From Maribellus sediminis (lineage in GTDB: Bacteria; Bacteroidota; Bacteroidia; Bacteroidales; Prolixibacteraceae), in NCBI RefSeq assembly GCF_011799805.1, contig NZ_WXUB01000001.1:1715602-1779601 (forward strand): DNA of 64,000 nucleotides, read 5' to 3'. Positions 33,715 through 42,969 of the stretch are shown here, one piece after another; position 1 is the first letter of the stretch; each line of letters opens with the position of its first letter. The position numbers and the translations under genes are program-made. The notes below the pieces were generated by a model, which was not told where the DNA came from, searched no databases, and saw nothing but the letters and a program-made list of their open reading frames with translations.

Positions 33715-33797
33715 CTCCGGAATACGGGTGTAGCTCAGTTGGTAGAGCACTGGTCTCCAAAACCAGGTGTCGGGCGTTCGAGTCGCTCCTCCCGTGC
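33715..33797 (+). repeat. Right 83-bp att direct repeat (attR)
   Basis: Identical to 18531-18613. The sequence after it carries the host tRNA terminator. Confidence 0.9.
33724..33796 (+). tRNA. tRNA-Trp copy 2 (CCA anticodon)
   Basis: Identical to copy 1 over the whole gene. No TAnnTTTG box is visible upstream, so it is probably silent or weakly expressed while the island is inserted; its promoter half is island DNA. Confidence 0.9.
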
Positions 33798-33804
33798 CGA
33801 AGGA

Positions 33805-33838
33805 AAAGAGGTTTCACAAACGTGAAGCCTCTTTTTTT
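33805..33838 (+). terminator. Host terminator of tRNA-Trp
   Basis: A stem AAAGAGGTTTCAC/GTGAAGCCTCTTT (one U-G), loop AAAC, followed by a T-run. It is the chromosomal terminator separated from its promoter by the island. Confidence 0.75.
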
Positions 33839-33913
33839 ATTCCTTTTTTTTCGTTGACTCATAAGCTGTGTTTCCTATTCTTTTCGCTATTTTCAGGACC
33901 AAAATCGGCATCA

Positions 33914-34633
33914 ATGAAGATTGACGTATTTATTCCTTGCTTTATCGATCAGTTTTATCCTGATACAGCTTTCAATTTTATTAAAGTACTGGAGAAAGTT
34001 GGATGCACTGTAAATTACAATCCGGAACAAACCTGTTGCGGTCAACCTGCATTTAACAGCGGCTACTGGGAAGAGGCACGAACGGTGGCTTTAAAGTTTA
34101 TTACTGATTTTTCTGAGGCCAATCTGGTGGTTTCGCCTTCGGCATCGTGCAGCGGATTTATACGAAATTATTACCCTGAACTGTTTAACGATGATTCATT
34201 CAAATCAAAAGCTGTGCTTATCGGCAAAAAAGTTGTAGAGTTTTCCGATTTTTTGGTCAATCAATTAAAGGTTGTTGATGTTGGGGCTGAATTCAATCAC
34301 AAGGTAACTTTTCACGATTCGTGTGCCGGACTTCGCGAATACGGAATTGAGGAAGAGCCCCGGAAATTATTGGCTCGTGTAAAAGGACTGGAATTGGTTG
34401 AAATGGATAAACGCACCACCTGCTGTGGTTTTGGCGGTACTTTCGCTGCCAAATTTCACAACATCTCAACAGCTATGACCGAGCAAAAAGTTGAAAATGC
34501 ACTGAAGACCGGTGCTGAATACATTGTGTCAACTGAAGCATCCTGTTTGTTGAACATGGAAGCGTACATTCGAAAACAGCAGCTTCCCATAAAAACCGTT
34601 CACCTGGCCGATATACTTGCCAACGGCTGGTAA
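33914..34633 (+). CDS. Fe-S oxidoreductase subunit, LutA/YkgE type (CCG domains)
   Basis: A 239-residue protein from the ATG at 33914 (MKIDVFIPCFIDQFYPD). A longer frame starting inside tRNA-Trp was rejected. Two cysteine-rich CCG motifs are present, 'PEQTCCGQPAFNSG' and 'RTTCCGFGGTF', with 'FHDSCAGLREYGI' between them. In LutA-type proteins these bind an iron-sulfur cluster and take part in L-lactate oxidation with LutB and LutC. Neither partner gene follows here (the next gene is on the other strand), so the partners would be elsewhere or the role differs. Confidence 0.85.
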   Translation: MKIDVFIPCFIDQFYPDTAFNFIKVLEKVGCTVNYNPEQTCCGQPAFNSGYWEEARTVALKFITDFSEANLVVSPSASCSGFIRNYYPELFNDDSFKSKAVLIGKKVVEFSDFLVNQLKVVDVGAEFNHKVTFHDSCAGLREYGIEEEPRKLLARVKGLELVEMDKRTTCCGFGGTFAAKFHNISTAMTEQKVENALKTGAEYIVSTEASCLLNMEAYIRKQQLPIKTVHLADILANGW

Positions 34634-34685
34634 TTTCTCTGTTCCAATAAGCTCGTGGCTCGTGGCTCACACTCGAAGCTATCAA

Positions 34686-36509
34686 TTAAAACACCTGCAT
34701 TTTATGCAAACGGGTGTACCTACCATTCTGTTTTAGGAGTTCATCGTGGCTGCCACGTTCAACAATACGGCCTTCATCCAAAACACAAATCATATCTGCG
34801 TTTTTAATTGTGGAAAGGCGGTGTGCAATAACCAGTGATGTACGGTTCTTCATCAGGTTTTCGAGCGCCTCCTGCACCAGTCGTTCCGATTCGGTATCGA
34901 GTGCCGAAGTAGCTTCGTCGAGGATCAGAATAGGTGGATTTCTCAAAATCGCCCGTGCAATGGATAAGCGTTGCTTTTGTCCGCCCGATAGTTTGTCACC
35001 GCGATCGCCAATCTTGGTTTCGTAGCCATTTTCTGAGGCCATGATGAATTCGTGCGCGTTGGCAATTTTGGCTGCTTTAACTACAGCCTCCTGAGTGGCA
35101 TTTTCAACACCAAAAGCAATGTTGTTAAAAATGGTATCGTTAAATAAAATCGGTTCCTGGTTTACGTTTCCGATCAGGTTGCGCAACGAATGTAATTTCA
35201 GATCGCGGATGTCTGTTCCATCGATTTTTATACTGCCCGAACTAATATCCCAGAAACGCGGCAACAAGTCAACAAACGTAGTTTTTCCGCTACCCGATGA
35301 ACCTACCAGTGCAATGGTTTTTCCTTTTTCAATTTCAAGTGAAACGTCATTCAAAACAGTGGCTTTCTCGTAGGCAAAACTCACATTTTCATACTGAATG
35401 TGATGTTCAAACGACTCGATGTTTTTAGCATCGGGTTTATCCTTGATGGTTACTTCAGCCGCCAGAACATGATCGATACGGTGCATGGAAGCCAAACCTT
35501 TTTCGATGCTGTACAAGGCCGTTGAAAAGGCTTTGGCAGGATTGATGATGCCATAAAAGAAAACCATGTAACCAATAAATTCAGCGGCTGATAAGGACGA
35601 TTTTCCGTCTCCGAGAATGATGGATCCGCCGTACCACAATACAATTACAATAACAATGGTTCCCAAAAATTCGCTTGCAGGATGGGCTAAATGACGACGC
35701 CACATCAGGCGGTTCATAATTGATCGGTAGCTGTCGTTTTCTTTTTGAAAACGATTGATGGCTTTTTCTTCAGCATTGAAGGATTTAATGATTCGAAGTC
35801 CCGAAAGATCTTCCTCTATTATGGAAAGAATCTCACCCAGTTTGTCCTGACCTTTCGACGATACGCGCTTTAAACTTCTTCCGATACGCCCGATAATAAA
35901 TCCTGTTACCGGAAGCATAATAAAGACAAACAACGTCAACGACCAGCTCATATAAATCATTGCACCAAGAAATACGATAATCAAAATCGGATTTTTGATC
36001 ATCATGCCCAGCGAGTTGGCAATTGAGTTTTCAACTTCCTGCACATCGCTGGTGATACGGGCCATAATGTCGCCTTTTCGTTCCTCGGAAAAGTAACCCA
36101 GCGGCAAGCCAATAATCTTATTGTATATCAGCGATCGGATGTCGTAAACCACCCCGTTTCTCAATCCAATCAGTACAAAATCAGATAAATAAGTAAAACC
36201 GACTTTTAGTAAAGTCATGATGATTATGATGGCTCCGATCAGCATTAACGCTCGCTGCTGGCCCTGATCAATAATGAACTGACTGATGTAATAATTAAGG
36301 TTATGAGTTATGGCATCGGTAGAAAACGAAAATGGCACTTTTTCGGTTACCAGTTCCTTGGTTTGGAAGAGAATATCCAATGTAGGAATAAGCATGGCGA
36401 AAGAAAACACACCAAATATTGCCCCCAATAGGTTGTACACAATATTTAAAACGACCTTCCACCTATAAGGCGGAACAAATCGTTTCATTAATTTCAGAAA
36501 TTCTTTCAT
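34686..36509 (-). CDS. ABC exporter, MsbA-like half-transporter
   Basis: A 607-residue protein with six membrane helices in residues 1-330 fused to an ATPase domain. The ATPase has Walker A 'VGSSGSGKTT', signature 'LSGGQKQRLSIARA', Walker B 'ILILDEATSALD' and 'IAHRLSTI'. It works as a homodimer that flips or exports a hydrophobic substrate; lipid A-core is the substrate of MsbA, though drug exporters look alike. It is a single gene, 41 bp downstream of purB on the same strand. Confidence 0.85.
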   Translation of the reverse strand: MKEFLKLMKRFVPPYRWKVVLNIVYNLLGAIFGVFSFAMLIPTLDILFQTKELVTEKVPFSFSTDAITHNLNYYISQFIIDQGQQRALMLIGAIIIIMTLLKVGFTYLSDFVLIGLRNGVVYDIRSLIYNKIIGLPLGYFSEERKGDIMARITSDVQEVENSIANSLGMMIKNPILIIVFLGAMIYMSWSLTLFVFIMLPVTGFIIGRIGRSLKRVSSKGQDKLGEILSIIEEDLSGLRIIKSFNAEEKAINRFQKENDSYRSIMNRLMWRRHLAHPASEFLGTIVIVIVLWYGGSIILGDGKSSLSAAEFIGYMVFFYGIINPAKAFSTALYSIEKGLASMHRIDHVLAAEVTIKDKPDAKNIESFEHHIQYENVSFAYEKATVLNDVSLEIEKGKTIALVGSSGSGKTTFVDLLPRFWDISSGSIKIDGTDIRDLKLHSLRNLIGNVNQEPILFNDTIFNNIAFGVENATQEAVVKAAKIANAHEFIMASENGYETKIGDRGDKLSGGQKQRLSIARAILRNPPILILDEATSALDTESERLVQEALENLMKNRTSLVIAHRLSTIKNADMICVLDEGRIVERGSHDELLKQNGRYTRLHKMQVF

Positions 36510-36550
36510 ATACTGGCTGTGAACACAGGATTACCGGTTGATTAATTGAA

Positions 36551-37897
36551 TTAAAAAATACCGGTATAATTCTGAGGCGTGATCGCCTTCAATTCCGCTT
36601 TCACTTTATCATTAACGTCGAGTGTGTCGATAAAATTATGTATAGCTTCTTTATTAATAACATCGTTTCTGCGGGTAAGATCCTTCAGTGCCTCGTAAGG
36701 ATTCGGGAAAAACTCGCGGCGAAGGATGGTCTGAATGGCTTCGGCAACCACCGCCCAGTTGTCTTCCAGGTCTTTTTCGATTGCAGCAGTGTTAATGAGC
36801 AATTTATCCAAACCTTTTAAAGTTGACTTAATGGCGATAATGGTATGGCCAAACGGGACACCGATAAAACGGGTTACGGTAGAATCGGTGAGGTCGCGCT
36901 GCAAACGCGAAACCGGAAGTTTTTGTGCCAGTTGTTCGAACCCTGCATTGGCAATGCTGATGTTTCCTTCCGAGTTTTCAAAATCGATCGGATTGACTTT
37001 ATGCGGCATGGTTGATGAACCCACTTCTCCTTTTTTGATTTTTTGTTTGAAGTAGTTCATCGAAACATAGGTCCACACATCACGGTCGAGATCAAGAATA
37101 ATGTTATTGATGCGCTTCAATGCATCGAAAATGGCACTGTGGTTATCGTAATGCGAAATCTGCGTCGTGTATTGCGAACGGTTCAGTCCCAGTTTTTCTT
37201 TTAGAAAATTATTGGCAAATTCTTCCCAGTTAATTTCGGGATAAGCCACGTAATGTGCATTAAAATTACCGGTAGCACCACCAAATTTAGCATCGATGGC
37301 AACCGATTTTAAATGTACCAGTTGCACCATGATCCGTTCGATAAAAACCTTAATTTCTTTACCCAGTTTTGTTGGTGATGCGGGCTGACCATGTGTTTTT
37401 GCCAGCATTGGAATATCTTTCCATTCGTTGGCCAGCGTCAGCAACTTTTCAATCAGCTTTTGTAACAGCGGGTAATATTCGTTTTCCAGCGCATCCTGAA
37501 TCGATTTCGGAATAGCTGTATTGTTGGCATCCTGTGAGGTAAGTGCAAAATGGATGAACTCTTTGTATTTCGAAAGGCCAAGTTTGTCAAATTCTTCCTT
37601 AATAAAATATTCAACAGCTTTCACATCGTGATTGGTGACGCTTTCAATATCCTTAATGCGTTGTGCGTCTTCAAGCGAAAAGTTTTTGTGAAGCTCGCGG
37701 AGCTTTTCCAGTTTTTCTTTTTCGATTCCTTCAAGTTGGGGAAGAGGCAGTTCGCAAAGTGCTATAAAGTATTCAACTTCAGTAAGCAAACGATATTTAA
37801 TAAGGGCAAATTCGCTAAAATAATTTCCAAGTCCTTCAACTTTGTTACTGTACCTTCCGTCAACCGGAGATATTGCTGTTAAGGTATTCAATTCCAT
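36551..37897 (-). CDS. purB: Adenylosuccinate lyase
   Basis: A 448-residue fumarase/aspartase superfamily enzyme from the ATG at 37897; the upstream ATG at 37930 adds residues not found in the family. The start 'MELNTLTAISPVDGRYSNKV' and the mobile-loop signature 'GSSTMPHKVNPIDFENSEGN' with its catalytic Ser are diagnostic of the E. coli PurB type. It removes fumarate at two steps of purine synthesis (SAICAR to AICAR, adenylosuccinate to AMP). It appears complete and is followed by the ABC exporter gene. Confidence 0.95.
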   Translation of the reverse strand: MELNTLTAISPVDGRYSNKVEGLGNYFSEFALIKYRLLTEVEYFIALCELPLPQLEGIEKEKLEKLRELHKNFSLEDAQRIKDIESVTNHDVKAVEYFIKEEFDKLGLSKYKEFIHFALTSQDANNTAIPKSIQDALENEYYPLLQKLIEKLLTLANEWKDIPMLAKTHGQPASPTKLGKEIKVFIERIMVQLVHLKSVAIDAKFGGATGNFNAHYVAYPEINWEEFANNFLKEKLGLNRSQYTTQISHYDNHSAIFDALKRINNIILDLDRDVWTYVSMNYFKQKIKKGEVGSSTMPHKVNPIDFENSEGNISIANAGFEQLAQKLPVSRLQRDLTDSTVTRFIGVPFGHTIIAIKSTLKGLDKLLINTAAIEKDLEDNWAVVAEAIQTILRREFFPNPYEALKDLTRRNDVINKEAIHNFIDTLDVNDKVKAELKAITPQNYTGIF

Positions 37898-38094
37898 TTC
37901 GATAATAATATTAAGCCGCAAATTTAACAATTTAAAGCGATGAACCTGTGGCTTTGTGTGATTTTCCGAACTTTAAGCGGCAACCATAAAGTTGTTCTTC
38001 TGCAAATCTGTATTAAGAAAATATTGAAATCAGTTTTTGAAGCAGAATCGTTATGCAGCATATGTTTTAATGCATCAAATGCAACCTTTCTGTG

Positions 38095-38102
38095 TAGTTT
38101 TG
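38095..38102 (+). promoter_or_regulatory. Candidate -7 box (TAGTTTTG) of the NfeD gene
   Basis: An exact TAnnTTTG match 41 bases before the ATG at 38144, in the 246-bp divergent region shared with purB. Confidence 0.5.
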
Positions 38103-38143
38103 ATGTATATTCGTAAAAACGTCTACCTGAAAAATCTTGAAAA

Positions 38144-39541
38144 ATGAGAAGATTAGTAATCCTGCTTTTTTTGCTGATTTCTGTGGTTGTATTCGCGCAA
38201 GAAAAGAATAAAACACTGGTGTATAAAATCGACATCAAACAAAACATTATGCCTGCCACACAACGCCAGGTTAGGCAAGCCTTTCAGGCAGCCGATTCCC
38301 TGCATGCAAAATATTTCCTGATTCACATGAATACTTACGGAGGAACTGTGCTTGATGCTGATTCTATTCGGACAATGATTCTTCGAAGCAAAATTCCGGT
38401 ATATGTTTTTATCGATAACAATGCCGCGTCAGCAGGAGCGTTGATTTCGATTGCCTGCGACGGTATTTATATGCGACCGGGCTCAAGTATTGGTGCCGCA
38501 ACGGTAGTGAATCAAACCGGCGAAGCCATGCCCGACAAGTACCAGAGCTACATGCGGTCGACCATGCGTGCTACTGCCGAAGCCCATGGAAAAGATACTG
38601 TGGTGACTGCCGACAATGACACAATCATTAAATGGTTCCGCGATCCGCTGATTGCCGAAGCAATGGTGGACCAGAGCATTTATGTTGAGGGAATTTCTGA
38701 TACAGGAAAAGTATTAACATTTACAGCCCTTGAAGCGATGGAAAATGGTTTTTGTGAAGGAATTGCTGAGAATGTGAACGAAGTGTTGGAGCAAATAGGC
38801 GTATCCGATTATGAACTGGTGACCTACGAACCAACATTACTTGAAAAAGTAATAGGTTTACTGGTAAATCCTGTTGTTTCAGGGCTTTTGATTATGGCCA
38901 TCATTGGCGGAATATATTTTGAGATGCAATCGCCGGGAATTGGTTTCCCTCTTGGGATTGCTGTGCTTGCCGCCATCTTGTATTTCGCACCGCTGTACCT
39001 CGAAGGTTTGGCTGCCAACTGGGAAATTGTAATTTTCATTGTTGGGATCATCCTGATTTTCATAGAGATATTTGCAATACCTGGATTTGGCGTTGCCGGA
39101 GTAACCGGAATTGTTCTTGTATTTGCCGGGCTGGTGCTCAGCCTGATCGACAATGTGAATTTTGATTTTGATGGTGTTGAACTCAGAGGTTTTGGAGTGG
39201 CCATAACCACGGTTGTTTTGGGCGTCTTTGGCGGATTTCTGCTTTCGCTGTACCTCGGGCAAAAGGTATTTACTGCACAATCGGGTATGTTCAAAAACTT
39301 TGCGTTGAATACGGTTCAGCATGCCAACGAAGGATACATCAGTATAGAAACCAATATGCTGCTTTTGAAAGGTAAAGAGGGAGTTGCTCAAACGGTACTT
39401 CGTCCGGGAGGAAAGGTGCTGATTGAAGGTGAAGTGTATGATGCGGTTGCCGAAACCGGCTTTATCGACAAAGGTGAAAATGTAATCGTAACGAGAATTG
39501 AAGCAACTCAAATCTATGTGGAAAGAGCAGAAATAGCTTAA
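38144..39541 (+). CDS. NfeD-family membrane-bound serine protease (ClpP class)
   Basis: A 465-residue protein: signal peptide (1-18), ClpP-like protease domain (about 25-225), four or five membrane helices (about 235-375) and a C-terminal OB-fold NfeD domain (about 385-460). The nucleophile is likely Ser96 in 'NNAASAGALIS', and the general base Lys132 in 'PDKYQSY', matching the Ser/Lys dyad of archaeal 1510-N as I remember it. Long NfeD proteins act in membrane-protein quality control, usually with a partner stomatin. No stomatin/SPFH gene is next to it here. Confidence 0.9.
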   Translation: MRRLVILLFLLISVVVFAQEKNKTLVYKIDIKQNIMPATQRQVRQAFQAADSLHAKYFLIHMNTYGGTVLDADSIRTMILRSKIPVYVFIDNNAASAGALISIACDGIYMRPGSSIGAATVVNQTGEAMPDKYQSYMRSTMRATAEAHGKDTVVTADNDTIIKWFRDPLIAEAMVDQSIYVEGISDTGKVLTFTALEAMENGFCEGIAENVNEVLEQIGVSDYELVTYEPTLLEKVIGLLVNPVVSGLLIMAIIGGIYFEMQSPGIGFPLGIAVLAAILYFAPLYLEGLAANWEIVIFIVGIILIFIEIFAIPGFGVAGVTGIVLVFAGLVLSLIDNVNFDFDGVELRGFGVAITTVVLGVFGGFLLSLYLGQKVFTAQSGMFKNFALNTVQHANEGYISIETNMLLLKGKEGVAQTVLRPGGKVLIEGEVYDAVAETGFIDKGENVIVTRIEATQIYVERAEIA

Positions 39542-39676
39542 ACCAACAGTGGCCTTTCTAATTTCATAAAAACTTGAAAGTAATTCCCAAAATTCTATAA
39601 TCAGATAGACTTGACTCAGTATTAATTTTGTTTTTGCGAAGAACAAGCAGAAAGTTGATTTGTTTTATGGAATGTT

Positions 39677-41002
39677 ATGGTAGAATTTATTAGCAAATAC
39701 ATTACAGAGTTGTGGTTTTTAGTGTTGGAAATGGCGCCATGGTTGTTGTTGGGATTGATCTTTGCCGGACTACTGAAAGTTTATTTTCCGCAAAAACACA
39801 TTGATAAGTACCTGGGGAAAAGCAACCTTAAATCGGCGTTAAATGGTTCTATTCTTGGAATTCCGATGCCTTTGTGTTCCTGTGGAGTAATTCCAACGGG
39901 GATTTCTTTTTACAAGGACGGAGCATCAAAAGGCGCTACAAATTCATTTCTGATATCGACGCCACAAACAGGAGTCGACTCTATTTTTGCAACTTATTCG
40001 ATGCTGGGTTGGCCATTTGCAGTGTTGCGGCCGATCGTAGCATTTGTAACCGGTGTGGCCGGTGGTGCTTTAACCAACTGGCTGGTGAAAGACAAACCAA
40101 AACCAAAGCCGGCATCGCCTTTTGCCGATTTCAAACTCGATGTTGGAACCGTAAACGGAACCGAAACGTGCAGCGACGATTCGTGTGGTTGCCACGAGCC
40201 TCGTGTAAACGATAAGCGGCATTCGCTGGTAAAGGCGGCCGACTATGCATTTGTTGAATTGCTGCAGGATATCGCAAAATGGCTGATCATTGGATTTTTG
40301 TTGGCAGCACTGATTTCAGTTTTGATTCCTGATGATTTTTTTAGTCGTTTTCAGGGGTGGGGAATTGTTGAGATATTGCTGGTATTGGCTGCTTCTGTAC
40401 CAATCTACATTTGTGCCACCGGTTCAATTCCGGTAGCTGCGGTTTTGTTAATGAAAGGAGTTTCTCCGGGTGCCGCACTGGTTTTTTTAATGGCAGGTCC
40501 GGCAACGAATGTGGCTACCATGACCGTTTTAGGGAAAACCATGGGGAAGAAATCGCTAGCCGTGTACATGGCTACCATTACCGGAGGGGCAATAATTTTT
40601 GGGTTGTTGACCAACTGGCTCATTCCGGCTGATTTTATTTTAAGCAAAGTGATGCATATTCACGGCGATGGAAGCGAACACCAAATGTTACCCGACTGGC
40701 TGGAGTGGGCTTCTGCTTTTCTCCTGATTTTTTCGATACTGGGAGGTTATTTCTATTCAAAACTCAGAAAGAAAGCCGGTATGAAAAAGATGGAAGGAAC
40801 CACTTATATTGTTGAAGGGATGACCTGTTCGCATTGCGAGGCCAGCGTGAAACGTAACCTTGAGTCGATCAAAGGGATTCAACAGGTTATGGCCAGCAAT
40901 GATTCAAATACCGTAAAAATTATTGGATCGGGTTATAAAGAAGATAAAATCAGGCAGACAATTGAAGAAATAGGTTATAAATTTGTAGGAAAAGCAATTT
41001 AG
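39677..41002 (+). CDS. SO_0444-type Cu/Zn efflux permease with HMA domain
   Basis: A 441-residue permease of the ArsP/DUF318 fold with about eight membrane helices and the motif 'IPMPLCSCGVIPTG' in the first half. A Cys/His-rich loop 'CSDDSCGCHEPRVNDKRHS' lies near residues 155-175. The last 70 residues are a heavy-metal-associated domain with 'VEGMTCSHCEASV', binding Cu(I) or Zn(II) through its two Cys. It should export metal ions from the cytoplasm, the HMA domain acting as sensor or delivery module. A DUF1080 lipoprotein gene starts 12 bp downstream. Confidence 0.88.
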   Translation: MVEFISKYITELWFLVLEMAPWLLLGLIFAGLLKVYFPQKHIDKYLGKSNLKSALNGSILGIPMPLCSCGVIPTGISFYKDGASKGATNSFLISTPQTGVDSIFATYSMLGWPFAVLRPIVAFVTGVAGGALTNWLVKDKPKPKPASPFADFKLDVGTVNGTETCSDDSCGCHEPRVNDKRHSLVKAADYAFVELLQDIAKWLIIGFLLAALISVLIPDDFFSRFQGWGIVEILLVLAASVPIYICATGSIPVAAVLLMKGVSPGAALVFLMAGPATNVATMTVLGKTMGKKSLAVYMATITGGAIIFGLLTNWLIPADFILSKVMHIHGDGSEHQMLPDWLEWASAFLLIFSILGGYFYSKLRKKAGMKKMEGTTYIVEGMTCSHCEASVKRNLESIKGIQQVMASNDSNTVKIIGSGYKEDKIRQTIEEIGYKFVGKAI

Positions 41003-41014
41003 CCATTCATAGTC

Positions 41015-41677
41015 ATGTCGTATAAATATCTCATCGTTTTAGTATTGATCGTTTTGGGAGCCTGTTCTTCGGGCAAAAAGGCTGAACAGAAACAAAATGA
41101 AATCCCAGAACAGCAAATTCCTGAAGGAACACAGTCGTTGTTTGATGGGAACACACTCGATGGATGGGAAATCACCAATTTTGGAACCCAGGGACCTGTT
41201 CGTGTCTCAGGCGGCAAGATCATCATTTCCATGGGCGATGGCTGTAGTGGAATCAATCACACTGCCGATTTTCCAAAAGTAAATTATGAAGTTGGCCTCG
41301 AAGCCCGAAAAACATCGGGTAACGATTTTTTCTGCGGCTTAACATTTCCTGTTAATGAAAGATTTTGTTCGCTGATTGTTGGAGGTTGGGGAGGACCGGT
41401 TGTAGGATTGAGTACAATAGATGGCCTCGATGCTTCGGAAAACGAAACTAAAATCCTTAAAAATTTTGAGAAAGACCGGTGGTATTCGATTCGCTTGAAG
41501 GTGAACGACAAAAAGATCAAGGTGTGGATTGACGATGAAGTAGTGGTTGATTTTGATTACTCGGAACGTGAACTTGGGATTCGGCCCGAAGTCAGACTTT
41601 CCCGGCCATTTGGCCTGTGCACCTGGATGACCACGGCAGAGATACGCAATTTCTGGCTACGTGAGAATACTCAATAA
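41015..41677 (+). CDS. DUF1080 (3-keto-disaccharide hydrolase-like) lipoprotein
   Basis: A 220-residue lipoprotein with signal and lipobox 'LGACSS' (Cys16). The mature part is a concanavalin-like beta sandwich of the DUF1080 family: 'SLFDGNTLDGWEI', a strand-rich middle with 'NYEVGLEARKTSGNDFFCGL' and the late 'WYSIRLKVNDKKIKVWIDDE'. Family members bind or hydrolyse glycans. It follows the metal permease by 12 bp, which probably reflects co-transcription without an obvious functional link. It meets the convergent helicase gene at 41677/41678. Confidence 0.8.
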   Translation: MSYKYLIVLVLIVLGACSSGKKAEQKQNEIPEQQIPEGTQSLFDGNTLDGWEITNFGTQGPVRVSGGKIIISMGDGCSGINHTADFPKVNYEVGLEARKTSGNDFFCGLTFPVNERFCSLIVGGWGGPVVGLSTIDGLDASENETKILKNFEKDRWYSIRLKVNDKKIKVWIDDEVVVDFDYSERELGIRPEVRLSRPFGLCTWMTTAEIRNFWLRENTQ

Positions 41678-42898
41678 TTATTTCTTTTTGCGGCGTTTGC
41701 TTTGCGCCTTTTCATTTTCGCTCATAAGTTTTTTCCAGTTGTAATCGGTATCCTCTGTAAAATCGAGTGTTTCGTGGTAATCTTCTTTGGCAATTTCCAA
41801 AACGGTAATTTCCATTCCCAGGAACGTTTCAATTTCTGAAAGAATCACCTTTTCTTCGGAGCTGCAAAACGAGAAAGCCTGTCCTTTTTGCGCACCACGT
41901 CCGGTACGGCCAACGCGGTGTACATAATTCTCGGCAACTTCAGGGAGGTCGTAATTCACCACAAAATCAACATTAGGGATATCAATTCCCCGCGCACTTA
42001 CGTCGGTAGCAATCAGCAGTTTCGATTTCCCGCTTTTAAAATCCTGCATGGTGGTGTTACGTTCCTTCTGGTCCTTATCGCTGTGAATGGTATCAGCCTG
42101 AATATTTACCCGCTCCATTGCCTTTTTCACGCGTTCGGCACGTACTTTCGTTCTTACAAAAGCCAGAATCTTTGCATCCGGATTTTCTTTTACCAGGCGC
42201 TCGAGAAAGGCTCGTTTATCGTCCATTTCAATAAAAGCCACCTTGTGGTCAACATTCTTTGCCACCGGATTTTTCGGCGAAACCTGAATGCGAATAGGCT
42301 TGCTCACCAACGAATACGCCAGCTTTTTAATTTTCGGATTGATGGTAGCAGAGAAAAACAGGGTTTGCCTGTTTCGTGGAAGAAAGCGGATAAGGCTTTC
42401 AATATCTTTAATAAATCCGAGATCGAGCATGTGGTCGGCTTCGTCGAGGATCAGGGTATCTACCTGGTCGAGGATCAAGTGTCCCTGGCTCACCAAGTCA
42501 AACAACCTTCCGGGTGTTGCAACTAAAACATCCACACCGCTTTTCAGTGCATTAATTTGCGGATCCTGTTCAACACCACCAATTATCACGGCGGTTTTTA
42601 CTCTGGTATTTTTTGATAGTTTTTCAAATACGCCGGCTATTTGTTCGGCCAGTTCGTGGGTTGGCGCCATCACCAGGCATTTTACTCCCGGATGTTCTTT
42701 TCTCTTTTGAATTTTATAGATCACAGGTATTGCAAAAGCAGCTGTTTTACCGGTGCCGGTTTGTGCAATGGCCAGCACATCTTCGCCTTTTAAAATAGGA
42801 GGGATGGCTTTGAACTGAATATCGGTTGGCCTCCGAAAACCCTGTTCGGCAAGGTTTGCCTTAATTTCTTTTGATATGGAATATGCTTCGAACTTCAT
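41678..42898 (-). CDS. DEAD-box RNA helicase, RhlE-like
   Basis: A 406-residue helicase from the ATG at 42898 (MKFEAYSISKEIK). The full motif set is present: Q motif 'GFRRPTDIQFKAIPPIL', 'AQTGTGKTAAFAIP', 'PTHELAEQ', DEAD in 'LILDEADHMLDLGF', SAT in 'LFFSATINP', 'TDVSARGIDIPNVDFVVNYD' and 'HRVGRTGRG'. The tail is short and Lys/Arg-rich. It unwinds RNA during ribosome assembly or decay. Several paralogues are usual in this phylum, so a gene name is not given. Confidence 0.92.
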   Translation of the reverse strand: MKFEAYSISKEIKANLAEQGFRRPTDIQFKAIPPILKGEDVLAIAQTGTGKTAAFAIPVIYKIQKRKEHPGVKCLVMAPTHELAEQIAGVFEKLSKNTRVKTAVIIGGVEQDPQINALKSGVDVLVATPGRLFDLVSQGHLILDQVDTLILDEADHMLDLGFIKDIESLIRFLPRNRQTLFFSATINPKIKKLAYSLVSKPIRIQVSPKNPVAKNVDHKVAFIEMDDKRAFLERLVKENPDAKILAFVRTKVRAERVKKAMERVNIQADTIHSDKDQKERNTTMQDFKSGKSKLLIATDVSARGIDIPNVDFVVNYDLPEVAENYVHRVGRTGRGAQKGQAFSFCSSEEKVILSEIETFLGMEITVLEIAKEDYHETLDFTEDTDYNWKKLMSENEKAQSKRRKKK

Positions 42899-42969
42899 GT
42901 TGTTTCTGAATTTTGGTATCAAATACCTGTAAAATTAATGTCAGCTGGCCTTTGCAAAAATTGACTTAC

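Larger units (their letters stand above)
18531..33797. mobile_element. 15.2-kb integrative genomic island in tRNA-Trp
   Basis: The island is bounded by identical 83-bp direct repeats (18531-18613 and 33715-33797), each holding a whole tRNA-Trp gene. A tyrosine integrase gene starts 121 bp after the left repeat. Recombination between the repeats would release a 15,184-bp circle. Contents: int and a RadC-like gene; a type I R-M operon with a PrrC-like nuclease; an XRE regulator; an anchored protein of unknown function; and a helicase/HTH/RHH operon. I see no relaxase, coupling protein, mating-pair or capsid genes, so it is either mobilised in trans, a satellite-like element, or no longer mobile. 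The R-M genes look more A+T-rich than the flanks by eye. Confidence 0.88.

Noticed and set aside
18531..33797. Calling the island an integrative conjugative element or prophage
   Set aside because: No relaxase, coupling protein, mating-pair, capsid, terminase or portal gene could be found, so only 'integrative island' is supported.
33767..33913. Upstream extension of the LutA-type gene into tRNA-Trp copy 2
   Set aside because: It would translate the tRNA and its terminator; the ATG at 33914 gives the family's normal N-terminus.
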